Assembly: GCF_051014685.1 (NCBI RefSeq)
Contig: NW_027478968.1
Location: 1-64,000, forward strand
Origin: Ptiloglossa arizonensis
Lineage: Eukaryota; Arthropoda; Insecta; Hymenoptera; Colletidae
DNA length: 64,000 nucleotides
Direction: 5' to 3'
Shown here: piece after piece, positions 51,201 to 63,060 of the stretch
Layout of the letters: the number at the start of each line of letters is the position of its first letter
Numbering within the stretch: position 1 is the stretch's first letter
Notes under the pieces: generated by a model
Told to the model about the DNA's origin: nothing
Databases searched by the model: none
The model's input: only the letters and a program-made list of their open reading frames with translations
Translations under genes and position numbers: made by a program

Positions 51201-52134
51201 GTTCGCGAGATATGGCAATTTTGAAGTAAGAAACGCTTGAGAAACTCAAAATTTTCGCAGTTCTGATGCTCGAAACGAATAATTAGAACGGCCTAGGGGA
51301 AAGCTGCTCATACCGTTGTAATCGGTCTAGTTTCTAGTTTCAGATGCAACAGAAATTTTGCGGGTTGGTCAATCCGTTCGCGAGATATGGCAGTTTGGAG
51401 GTAAGAAACGCTTGAGAAACTCAACATTCTGGCAGTTCTGATGCTCGAAACGAATAACTAGAACGGCCTAGGGGAAAACTACTCAAACCGTTGAAATGTG
51501 GCGAGATTCTACTTTCAGATGCAACAGAAATTTTGCGGATTGGTCAATCCGTTCGCGAGATATGGCAGTTTTGAGGTAAGAAACGCTTGAGAAACTCACA
51601 ATTTTAGCAGTTCTGATGCTCGAAACGAATAACTAGAACGGCCTAGGGGAAAACTATTCATGCCGTTGTATTCGGGCGGGTTTCTACTTTCCGGTTCAAC
51701 AGAAATTTTGCGGATTGGTCAATCCGTTCGCGAGATATGGCAGTTTCGATGAAAGAAACGCTTGAGAAACTCAAAATTTTCGCAGTTCTGATGCTCGAAA
51801 CGAATATCTAGAACGGCCTAGGGCAAAACTACTCATACCGTTGTAATCGGGCGAGTTTCTACTTTCAGATGCAACAGAAATTTTGCGTATTGGTCAATCC
51901 GTTCGCGAGATATGGCAGTTTTGAGGTAAGAAACGCTTGAGAAATTCCAAATTTTCGTAGTTCTGATGCTTGAAACGAATAACTAGAACGGCCTAGTGGA
52001 AAACTACTCATACCGTTGTAATCGGGCGAGTTTCTACTTTCAGATGCAAGAGAAATTTTGCGGATTGGTCAATCCGTAAGCGAGATATGGCAGTTTTGAG
52101 GTAAGAAACGCTTGAGAAAGTCAAAATTTTCGCA
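48285..52134 (+). repeat. 11-mer duplication in domain B (1925 bp x 2)
   Basis: Units at about 48285-50209 recur at 50210-52134. Markers at the exact offset are CTGTAAGCG (48399, 50324), the GGGCTAGTTTCTAG unit, GAGACGTGGC (near 49107 and 51032), CAACATTCTGGC (near 49498 and 51423), CGAATATCTAGAAC, and CCGTAAGCG (near 50149 and 52074). Copy differences include AAGCTACTC versus AAACTACTC, TAACTAG versus TAACTTG, AAACCC versus GAACCC, GGATTGG versus GGGTTGG and GTAATCGGG versus GTATTCGGG. The copies are close but clearly more diverged than the large blocks in domain A. Confidence 0.82.
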
Positions 52135-54590
52135 GTTATGATGCTCGAAACGAATAACTAGAACGGCCTAGGGGAAAACTACTCGTACCGTTGTAATCGG
52201 GCGAGCTTCTACTTCCAGATGCAACAGAAATTTTGCGGATTGGTCATACCGTTCGCGAGATATGGCAGTTTTGAGGTAAGAAACGCTTGAGAAACTCAAA
52301 ATTTTCGCAGTTCTGATGCTTGAAACGAATAACTAGAACGGCCTAGGGGGAAACTACTCATACCGTTGTAATCGGGCGAGTTTCTACTTTCAGATGCAAC
52401 AGAAATTTTGCGTATTGGTCAATCCGTTCGCGAGATATGGCAGTTTTGAGGTAAGAAACGCTTGAGAAACTCCAAATTTTCGCAGTTCTGATGCTCGAAA
52501 CGAATAACTAGAACGGCCTAGGGGGAAACTACTCATACCGTTGTAATCGGGCGAGTTTCTACTTTCAGATGCAACAGAAATTTTGCGTATTGGTCAATCC
52601 GTTCGCGAGATATGGCAATTTTGAGGTAAGAAACGCTTGAGAAACTCAAAATTTTCGCAGTTCTGATGCTCGAAACGAATAATTAGAACGGCCTAGGGGA
52701 AAGCTGCTCATACCGTTGTAATCGGTCTAGTTTCTAGTTTCAGATGCAACAGAAATTTTGCGGATTGGTCAATCCGTTCGCGAGATATGGCAGTTTGGAG
52801 GTAAGAAACGCTTGAGAAACTCAACATTCTGGCAGTTCTGATGCTCGAAACGAATAACTAGAACGGCCTAGGGGAAAACTACTCAAACCGTTGAAATGTG
52901 GCGAGATTCTACTTTCAGATGCAACAGAAATTTTGCGGATTGGTCAATCCGTTCGCGAGATATGGCAGTTTCGATGAAAGAAACGCTTGAGAAACTCAAA
53001 ATTTTCGCAGTTCTGATGCTCGAAACGAATATCTAGAACGGCCTAGGGCAAAACTACTCATACCGTTGTAATCGGGCGAGTTTCTACTTTCAGATGCAAC
53101 AGAAATTTTGCGTATTGGTCAATCCGTTCGCGAGATATGGCAGTTTTGAGGTAAGAAACGCTTGAGAAATTCCAAATTTTCGCAGTTCTGATGCTTGAAA
53201 CGAATAACTAGAACGGCCTAGTGGAAAACTACTCATACCGTTGTAATCGGGCGAGTTTCTACTTTCAGATGCAAGAGAAATTTTGCGGATTGGTCAATCC
53301 GTAAGCGAGATATGGCAGTTTTGAGGTAAGAAACGCTTGAGAAAGTCAAAATTTTCGCAGTTATGATGCTCGAAACGAATAACTAGAACGGCCTAGGGGA
53401 AAACTACTCGTACCGTTGTAATCGGGCGAGCTTCTACTTCCAGATGCAACAGAAATTTTGCGGATTGGTCATACCGTTCGCGAGATATGGCAGTTTTGAG
53501 GTAAGAAACGCTTGAGAAACTCAAAATTTTCGCAGTTCTGATGCTTGAAACGAATAACTAGAACGGCCTAGGGGGAAACTACTCATACCGTTGTAATCGG
53601 GCGAGTTTCTACTTTCAGATGCAACAGAAATTTTGCGTATTGGTCAATCCGTTCGCGAGATATGGCAGTTTTGAGGTAAGAAACGCTTGAGAAACTCCAA
53701 ATTTTCGCAGTTCTGATGCTCGAAACGAATAACTAGAACGGCCTAGGGGGAAACTACTCATACCGTTGTAATCGGGCGAGTTTCTACTTTCAGATGCAAC
53801 AGAAATTTTGCGGATTAGTCAATCCGTTCGCGAGATATGGCAGTTTTGAGGTAAGAAACGCTTGAGAAACTCACAATTTTAGCAGTTCTGATGCTCGAAA
53901 CGAATAACTAGAACGGCCTAGGGGAAAACTATTCATGCCGTTGTAATCGGGCGGGTTTCTACTTTCCGGTTCAACAGAAATTTTGCGGATTGGTCAATCC
54001 GTTCGCGAGATATGGCAGTTTCGATGAAAGAAACGCTTGAGAAACTCAAAATTTTCGCAGTTCTGATGCTCGAAACGAATAACTAGAACGGCCTAGGGCA
54101 AAACTACTCATACCGTTGTAATCGGGCGAGTTTCTACTTTCAGATGCAACAGAAATTTTGCGTATTGGTCAATCCGTTCGCGAGATATGGCAGTTTTGAG
54201 GTAAGAAACGCTTGAGAAATTCCAAATTTTCGCAGTTCTGATGCTTGAAACGAATAACTAGAACGGCCTAGTGGAAAACTACTCATACCGTTGTAATCGG
54301 GCGAGTTTCTACTTTCAGATGCAAGAGAAATTTTGCGGATTGGTCAATCCGTAAGCGAGATATGGCAGTTTTGAGGTAAGAAACGCTTGAGAAAGTCAAA
54401 ATTTTCGCAGTTATGATGCTCGAAACGAATAACTAGAACGGCCTAGGGGAAAACTACTCGTACCGTTGTAATCGGGCGAGCTTCTACTTCCAGATGCAAC
54501 AGAAATTTTGCGGATTGGTCATACCGTTCGCGAGATATGGCAGTTTTGAGGTAAGAAACGCTTGAGAAACTCAAAATTTTCGCAGTTCTG
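51740..54590 (+). repeat. Overlapping 7-mer and 6-mer duplications
   Basis: A block of about five units at 51740-52590 recurs at about 52965-53815 (offset 1225 bp). Part of it, about 52965-53540, recurs at 54015-54590 (offset 1050 bp). The marker GCAGTTATGATGC falls near 52133, 53358 and 54408. Each block runs through a TTTCGATGAAAG unit, a GCGTATTGG unit, a CCGTAAGCG unit and a GGTCATACCG unit. The AACATTCTGG unit near 51421 also recurs near 52821 (offset 1400 bp). Three different offsets in one 3-kb stretch show repeated local exchange. Confidence 0.75.
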
Positions 54591-54799
54591 ATGCTCGAAA
54601 CGAATAACTAGAACGGCCTGGGGGAAAACTACTCGTACCGTTGTAATCGGGCGAGCTTCTACTTTCAGATGGAACAGAAATTTTGCGGATTGGTCAATCC
54701 GTTCGCGAGATATGGCAGTTTTGAGGTAAGAAACGCTTGAGAAACTCAAAATTTTCGCAGTTCTGATGCTTGAAACGAATAACTAGAACGGCCTAGTGG

Positions 54800-57700
54800 A
54801 AAACTACTCATACCGTTGTAATCGGGCGAGTTTCTACTTTCAGATGCAACAGAAATTTTGCGGATTGGTCAATCCGTTCGCGAGATATGGCAGTTTGGAG
54901 GTAAGAAACGCTTGAGAAACTCAACATTTTAGCAGTTCTGATGCTCGAAACGAATAACTAGAACTGCCTAGGGGAAAACTATTCATGCCGTTGTAATCGG
55001 GCGAGCTTCTACTTTCAGATGCAACAGAAATTTTGCGGATTGGTCAATCCGTTCGCGAGATGTGGCAGTTTTGAGGTAAGGAACGCTTGAGAAACCCAAA
55101 ATTTTCGCAGTTCTGATGCTCGAAACGAATAACTAGAACGGCCTAGGGGGAAACTACTCATACCGTTGTAATCGGGCGAGTTTCTACTTTCAGATGCAAC
55201 AGAAATTTTGCGTATTGGTCAATCCGTTCGCGAGATATGGCAGTTTTGAGGTAAGAAACGCTTGAGAAACTCAAAATTTTCACAGTTCTGATGCTCGAAA
55301 CGAATAATTAGAACGGCCTAGGGGAAAGCTGCTCATACCGTTGTAATCGGGCTAGTTTCTAGTTTCAGATGCAACAGAAATTTTGCGGATTGGTCAATCC
55401 GTTCGCGAGATATGGCAGTTTGGAGGTAAGAAACGCTTGAGAAACTCAACATTTTAGCAGTTCTGATGCTCGAAACGAATAACTAGGACGGCCTAGGGGA
55501 AAACTACTCAAACCGTTGAAATGTGGCGAGATTCTACTTTCAGATGCAACAGAAATTTTGCGGATTGGTCAATCCGTTCGCGAGATATGGCAGTTTTGAG
55601 GTAAGAAACGCTTGAGAAACTCACAATTTTAGCAGTTCTGATGCTCGAAACGAATAACTAGAACGGCCTAGGGGAAAACTATTCATGCCGTTGTAATCGG
55701 GCGGGTTTCTACTTTCCGGTTCAACAGAAATTTTGCGGATTGGTCAATCCGTTCGCGAGATATGGCAGTTTCGATGAAAGAAACGCTCGAGAAACTCAAA
55801 ATTTTCGCAGTTCTGATGCTCGAAACGAATAACTAGAACTGCCTAGGGGAAGACTATTCATGCCGTTGTAATCGGGCGAGCTTCTACTTTCAGATGCAAC
55901 AGAAATTTTGCGGATTGGTCAATCCGTTCGCGAGATGTGGCAGTTTTGAGGTAAGGAACGCTTGAGAAACCCAAAATTTTCGCAGTTCTGATGCTCGAAA
56001 GGAATAACTAGAACGGCCTAGGGGGAAACTACTCATACCGTTGTAATCGGGCGAGTTTCTACTTTCAGATGCAACAGAAATTTTGCGTATTGGTCAATCC
56101 GTTCGCGAGATATGGCAGTTTCGATGAAAGAAACGCTTGAGAAACTCAAAACTTTCGCAGTTCTGATGCTCGAAACGAATAGCTAGAACGGTCTAGGGCA
56201 AAACTACTCAAACCGTTGAAATGTGGCGAGCTTCTACTTTCAGATGCAACAGAAATTTTGCGGATTGGTCAATCCGTAAGCGAGATATGGCAGTTTTGAG
56301 GTAAGAAACGCTTGAGAAAGTCAAAATTTTCGCAGTTCTGATGCTTGAAACGAATAACTAGAACGGCCTAGTGGAAATCTACTCATACCGTTGTAATCGG
56401 GCGAGTTTCTACTTTCAGATGCAACAGAAATTTTGCGGATTGGTCAATCCGTTCGCGAGATATGGCAGTTTTGAGGTAAGAAACGCTTGAGAAACTCACA
56501 ATTTTAGCAGTTCTGATGCTCGAAACGAATAACTAGAACGGCCTAGGGGAAAACTATTGATGCCGTTGTAATCGGGCGGGTTTCTACTTTCCGGTTCAAC
56601 AGAAACTTTGCGGATTGGTCAATCCGTTCGCGAGATATGGCAGTTTTGAAGTAAGAAACTCCAAATTTTCGCAGTTCTGATTCTCGAAACGAATAACTAG
56701 AACGGCCTAGGGGAAAACTACTCGTACCGTTGTAATCGGGCGAGCTTCTAGTTTCAGATGGAACAGAAATTTTGCGGATTGGTCAATCCGTTCGCGAGAT
56801 ATGGCAGTTTTGAGGTAAGAAACGCTTGAGAAACTCTAAATTTTCGCAGTTCTGATGCTCGAAACGCTTGAGAAACTCAAAACTTTCGCAGTTCTGATGC
56901 TCGAAACGAATAACTAGAACGGCCTAGGGGAAAACTACTCATACCGTTGTAATCGGGCGAGTTTCTACTTTCAGATGCAACAGAAATTTTGCGGATTGGT
57001 CAATCCGTTCGCGAGATATGGCAGTTTTGAGGTAAGAAACGCTTGAGAAACTCAAAATTTTCGCAGTTCTGATGCTCGAAACGAATAATTAGAACCGCCT
57101 AGGGGAAAACTGCTCATACCGTTGTAATCGGGCTAGTTTCTAGTTTCAGATGCAACAGAAATTTTGCGGATTGGTCAATCCGTTCGCGAGATATGGCAGT
57201 TTGGAGGTAAGAAGCGCTTGAGAAACTCAACATTTTAGCAGTTCTGATGCTCGAAACGAATAACTAGAACGGCCTAGGGGAAAACTACTCAAAGCGTTGA
57301 AATGTGGCGAGATTCTACTTTCAGATGCAACAGAAATTTTGCGGATTGGTCAATCCGTTCGCGAGATATGGCAGTTTTGAGGTAAGAAACGCTTGAGAAA
57401 CTCACAATTTTAGCAGTTCTGATGCTCGAAACGAATAACTAGAACGGCCTAGGGGAAAACTATTCATGCCGTTGTACTCGGGCGGGTTTCTACTTTCCGG
57501 TTCAACAGAAACTTTGCGGATTGGTCAATCCGTTAGCGAGATATGGCAGTTTTGATGAAAGAAACGCTTGAGAAACTCAAAATTTTCGCAGTTCTGATGC
57601 TCGAAACGAATAACTAGAACGGCCTAGGGCAAAACTACTCATACCGTTGTAATCGGGCGAGCTTCTACTTTCAGATGCAACAGAAATTTTGCGGATTGGT

Positions 57701-60700
57701 CAATCCGTTGGCGAGATATGGCAGTTTCGATGAAAGAAACGCTTGAGAAACTCAAAATTTTCGCAGTTCTGATGCTCGAAACGAATAACTAGAACGGCCT
57801 AGGGCAAAACTACTCATACCGTTGTAATCGGGCGAGCTTCTACTTTCAGATGCAACAGAAATTTTGCGGATTGGTCAATCCGTTCGCGAGATGTGGCAGT
57901 TTTGAGGTAAGGAACGCTTGAGAAACCCAAAATTTTCGCAGTTCTGATGCTCGATACGAATAACTAGAACGGCCTAGGGGAAAACTACTCGTACCGTTGT
58001 AATCGGGCGAGCTTCTACTTTCAGATGGAACAGAAATTTTGCGGATCGGTCAATCCGTTCGCGAGATATGGCAGTTTTGAGGTAAGAAACGCTTGAGAAA
58101 CTCAACATTTTAGCAGTTCTGATGCTCGAAACGAATAACTAGAACGGCCTAGGGGAAAACTACTCAAACCGTTGAAATGTGGCGAGATTCTACTTTCAGA
58201 TGCAACAGTAATTTTGCGGATTGGTCAATCCGTTCGCGAGATATGGCAGTTTTGAGGTAAGAAACGCTTGAGAAACTCAACATTTTAGCAGTTCTGATGC
58301 TCGAAACGAATAACTAGAACGGCCTAGGGGAAAACTACTCAAACCGTTGAAATGTGGCGAGATTCTACTTTCAGATGCAACAGAAATTTTGCGGATTGGT
58401 CAATCCGTTCGCGAGATATGGCAGTTTTGAGGTAAGAAACGCTTGAGAAACTCACAATTTTAGCAGTTCTGATGCTCGAAACGAATAACTAGAACGGCCT
58501 AGGGGAAAACTATTCATGCCGTTGTAATCGGGCGGGTTTCTACTTTCCGGTTCAACAGAAACTTTGCGGATTGGTCAATCCGTTCGCGAGATATGGCAGT
58601 TTTGATGAAAGAAACGCTTGAGAAACTCAAAATTTTCGCAGTTCTGACGCTCGAAACGAATAACTAGAACGGCCTAGGGGAAAACTACTCGTACCGTTGT
58701 AATCGGGCGAGCTTCTACTTCCAGATGCAACAGAAATTTTGCGGATTGGTCATACCGTTCGCGAGATATGGCAGTTTTGAGGTAAGAAACGCTTGAGAAA
58801 CTCAAAATTTTCGCAGTTCTGATGCTTGAAACGAATAACTAGAACGGCCTAGGGGGAAACTACTCATACCGTTGTAATCGGGCGAGTTTCTACTTTCAGA
58901 TGCAACAGAAATTTTGCGGATTGGTCATACCGTTCGCGAGATATGGCAGTTTTGAGGTAAGAAACGCTTGAGAAACTCAAAATTTTCGCAGTTCTGATGC
59001 TCGAAACGAATAACTAGAACGGCCTAGGGCAAAACTACTCATACCGTTGTAATCGGGCCAGCTTCTACTTTCAGATGGAACAGAAATTTTGCGGATTGGT
59101 CAATCCGTTCGCGAGATATGGCAGTTTTGAGGTAAGAAACGCTAGAGAAACTCTAAATTTTCGCAGTTCTGATGCTCGAAACGCTTGAGAAACTCAAAAC
59201 TTTCACAGTTCTGATGCTCGAAACGAATAACTAGAACGGCCTAGGGGAAAACTACTCATACCGTTGTAATCGGGCGAGTTTCTACTTTCAGATGCAACAG
59301 AAATTTTGCGTATTGGTCATTCTGTTCGCGAGATATGGCAGTTTTGAGGTAAGAAACGCTTGAGAAACTCCAAATTTTCGCAGTTCTGATGCTCGAAACG
59401 AATAACTAGAACGGCCTGGGGGAAAACTACTCGTACCGTTGTAATCGGGCGAGCTTCTACTTTCAGATGGAACAGAAATTTTGCGGATTGGTCAATCCGT
59501 TCGCGAGATATGGCAGTTTTGAGGTAAGAAACGCTTGAGAAACTCAAAATTTTCGCAGTTCTGATGCTTGAAACGAATAACTAGAACGGCCTAGTGGAAA
59601 ACTACTCATACCGTTGTAATCGGGCGAGTTTCTACTTTCAGATGCAACAGAAATTTTGCGTATTGGTCAATCCGTTCGCGAGATATGGCAGTTTTGAGGT
59701 AAGAAACGCTTGAGAAACACCAAATTTTCGGAGTTCTGATGCTCGAAACGAATAACTAGAACGGCCTAGGGGAAAACTACTCGTACCGTTGTAATCGGGC
59801 GAGCTTCCACTTTCAGATGCAACAGAAATTTTGCGGATTGGTCAATCCGTTCGCGAGATATGGCAGTTTTGAGCTAAGAAACGCTTGAGAAACTCAAAAT
59901 TTTCGCAGTTCTGATGCTCGAAACGCTTGAGAAACTCAAAACTTTCGCAGTTCTGATACTCGAAACGAATAACTAGAACGGCCTAGGGGAAAACTACTCA
60001 TACCGTTGTAATCGGGCGAGTTTCTACTTTCAGATGCAACAGAAATTTTGCGGATTGGTCAATCCGTTCGCGAGATATGGCAGTTTGGAGGTAAGAAACG
60101 CTTGAGAAACTCAACATTTTAGCAGTTCTGATGCTCGAAACGAATAACTAGAACTGCCTAGGGGAAAACTATTCATGCCGTTGTAATCGGGCGAGCTTCT
60201 ACTTTCAGATGCAACAGAAATTTTGCGGATTGGTCAATCCGTTCGCGAGATGTGGCAGTTTTGAGGTAAGGAACGCTTGAGAAACCCAAAATTTTCGCAG
60301 TTCTGATGCTCGAAACGAATAACTAGAACGGCCTAGGGGGAAACTACTCATACCGTTGTAATCGGGCGAGTTTCTACTTTCAGATGCAACAGAAATTTTG
60401 CGTATTGGTCAATCCGTTCGCGAGATATGGCAGTTTTGAGGTAAGAAACGCTTGAGAAACTCAAAATTTTCACAGTTCTGATGCTCGAAACGAATAATTA
60501 GAACGGCCTAGGGGAAAGCTGCTCATACCGTTGTAATCGGGCTAGTTTCTAGTTTCAGATGCAACAGAAATTTTGCGGATTGGTCAATCCGTTCGCGAGA
60601 TATGGCAGTTTGGAGGTAAGAAACGCTTGAGAAACTCAACATTTTAGCAGTTCTGATGCTCGAAACGAATAACTAGGACGGCCTAGGGGAAAACTACTCA

Positions 60701-60805
60701 AACCGTTGAAATGTGGCGAGATTCTACTTTCAGATGCAACAGAAATTTTGCGGATTGGTCAATCCGTTCGCGAGATATGGCAGTTTTGAGGTAAGAAACG
60801 CTTGA
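54800..60805 (+). repeat. About 815-bp block repeated at 5190-bp offset
   Basis: The segment of about 54800-55615 recurs at 59990-60805. Markers are GAACTGCC (near 54961 and 60151), GAGATGTGGC (near 55055 and 60245), TTTTCACAGTTC (near 55277 and 60467), and AACTAGGACGG (55481, 60671). The offset is 29 monomers plus 115 bp, equal to three 42-bp duplications minus one 11-bp deletion lying between. The intervening 55616-59989 is mixed B units; several types recur there, but no single period runs through it. Confidence 0.78.
56640..56675 (+). other. 11-bp deletion within a monomer
   Basis: The normal GGTAAGAAACGCTTGAGAAACTCC is shortened to AGTAAGAAACTCC, losing 11 bp. Both ends lie in the repeated word AGAAAC, which the intact monomer has twice at 11-bp spacing, so the event looks like a recombination or slippage between these two short repeats. 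It is the only deletion longer than 2 bp I found. The unit also has GATTCTCG instead of GATGCTCG. Confidence 0.85.
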
Positions 60806-61574
60806 GAAACTCAACATTTTAGCAGTTCTGATGCTCGAAACGAATAACTAGAACGGCCTAGGGGAAAACTACTCAAACCGTTGAAATGTGGCGAGATTCT
60901 ACTTTCAGATGCAACAGAAATTTTGCGGATTGGTCAATCCGTTCGCGAGATATGGCAGTTTTGAGGTAAGAAACGCTTGAGAAACACCAAATTTTCGCAG
61001 TTCTGATGCACGAAACGAATAACTAGAACGGCCTAGGGGAAAACTACTCGTACCGTTGTAATCGGGCGAGCTTCTACTTTCAGATGGAACAGAAATTTTG
61101 CGTATTGGTCAATCCGTTCGCGAGATATGGCAGTTTTGAGGTAAGAAACGCTTGAGAAACTCCAAATTTTCGCAGTTCTGATGCTCGAAACGAATAACTA
61201 GAACGGCCTAGGGGAAAACTACTCGTACCGTTGTAATCGGGCGAGCTTCTACTTTCAGATGCAACAGAAATTTTGCGGATTGGTCATTCCGTTCGCGAGA
61301 TATGGCAGTTTTGAGGTAAGAAACGCTTGAGAAACTCAAAATTTTCGCAGTTCTGATGCTCGAAACGCTTGAGAAACTCAAAACTTTCGCAGTTCTGATG
61401 CTCGAAACGAATAACTAGAACGGCCTAGGGCAAAACTACTCAAACCGTTGAAATGTGGCGAGTTTCTACTTTCAGATGCAACAGAAATTTTGCGGATTGG
61501 TCAATCCGTTCGCGAGATACGGCAGTTTTGAGGTAAGAAACGCTTGAGAAACTCACAATTGTAGCAGTTCTGAT

Positions 61575-63060
61575 GCTCGAAACGACTAACTAGAACGGCC
61601 TAGGGGAAAACTATTCATCCCGTTGTAATCGGGCGGGTTTCTACTTTCCGGTTCAACAGAAATTTTGCGGATTGGTCAATCCGTTCGCGGGATATGGCAG
61701 TTTCGATGAAAGAAACGCTTGAGAAACTCAAAACTTTCGCAGTTCTGATGCTCGAAACGAATAGCTAGAACGGTCTAGGGCAAAACTACTCAAACCGTTG
61801 AAATGTGGCGAGCTTCTACTTTCAGATGCAACAGAAATTTTGCGGATTGGTCAATCCGTTCGCGAGATATGGCAGTTTTGAGGTAAGAAACGCTTGAGAA
61901 ACTCAAAATTTTCGCAGTTCTGATGCTCGAAACGCTTGAGAAACTCAAAACTTTAGCAGTTCTGATGCTCGAAACGAATAACTAGAACGGCCTAGGGGAA
62001 AACTACTCATACCGTTGTAATCGGGCGAGTTTCTACTTTCAGATGCAACAGAAATTTTGCGGATTGGTCAATCCGTTCGCGAGATATGGCAGTTTGGAGG
62101 TAAGAAACGCTTGAGAAACTCCAAATTTTCGCAGTTCTGATGCTCGAAACGAATAACTAGAACGGCCTAGGGGAAAAGTACGCATACCTTTGTAATCGGG
62201 CGAGTTTCTACTTTCAGATGCAACAGAAATTTTGCGGATTGGTCAATCCGTTCATGAGATATGGCAGTTTTGAGGTAAGAAACGTTTGAGAAACTCACAA
62301 TTTTAGCAGTTCTGATGCTCAAAACGACTAACTAGAACGGCCTAGGGGAAAACTATTCATGCCGTTGTAATCGGGCGGGTTTCTACTTTCCGGTTCAACA
62401 GAAATTTTGCGGATTGGTCAATCCGTTCGCGAGATATGGCAGTTTCGATGAAAGAAACGCTTGAGAAACTCAAAACTTTCGCAGTTCTGATGCTCGAAAC
62501 GAATAGCTAGAACGGTCTAGGGCAAAACTACTCAAACCGTTGAAATGTGGCGAGCTTCTACTTTCAGATGCAACAGAAATTTTGCGGATTGGTCAATCCG
62601 TTCGCGAGATATGGCAGTTTTGAGGTAAGAAACGCTTGAGAAACTCAAAATTTTCGCAGTTCTGATACTCGAAACGCTTGAGAAACTCAAAACTTTCGCA
62701 GTTCTGATGCTCGAAACGAATAACTAGAACGGCCTAGGGGAAAACTACTCATACCGTTGTAATCGGGCGAGTTTCTACTTTCAGATGCAACAGAAATTTT
62801 GCGGATTGGTCAATCCGTTCGCGAGATATGGCAGTTTGGAGGTAAGAAACGCTTGAGAAACTCCAAATTTTCGCAGTTCTGATGCTCGAAACGAATAACT
62901 AGAACGGCCTAGGGGAAAAGTACGCATACCTTTGTAATCGGGCGGGTTTCTACTTTCAGATGCAACAGAAATTTTGCGGATTGGTCAATCCGTTCATGAG
63001 ATATGGCAGTTTGGAGGTAAGAAACGCTTCAGGAACACAACATTTTAGCAGTTCTGATTG
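61575..63060 (+). repeat. 742-bp higher-order repeat, two copies
   Basis: Four monomers plus one 42-bp duplication form a 742-bp unit at about 61575-62316 and 62317-63058. Markers at the exact offset are the 42-bp duplications (61929, 62671), GAATAGCTAGAACGGTC (near 61759 and 62501), and AAAAGTACGCATACC (near 62175 and 62917). A third copy seems to start after 62920 but diverges. Differences include ATCCCG versus ATGCCG and GCGGGATATGG versus GCGAGATATGG in the first copy. The same AATAGCTAG/GGTCTAGGGC unit also occurs once at about 56180. Confidence 0.8.

Noticed and set aside
54519..54749. 76-codon open frame on the minus strand
   Set aside because: It lies wholly in satellite units, spans about 1.3 monomers, depends on a single CCTAGG to CCTGGG change, and has no recognisable domain or context. 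The monomer is not a multiple of three, so frames cannot continue through the array.
59317..59547. Second 76-codon open frame on the minus strand
   Set aside because: It is the duplicated counterpart of the one at 54519-54749, differing at two residues, and has the same explanation.
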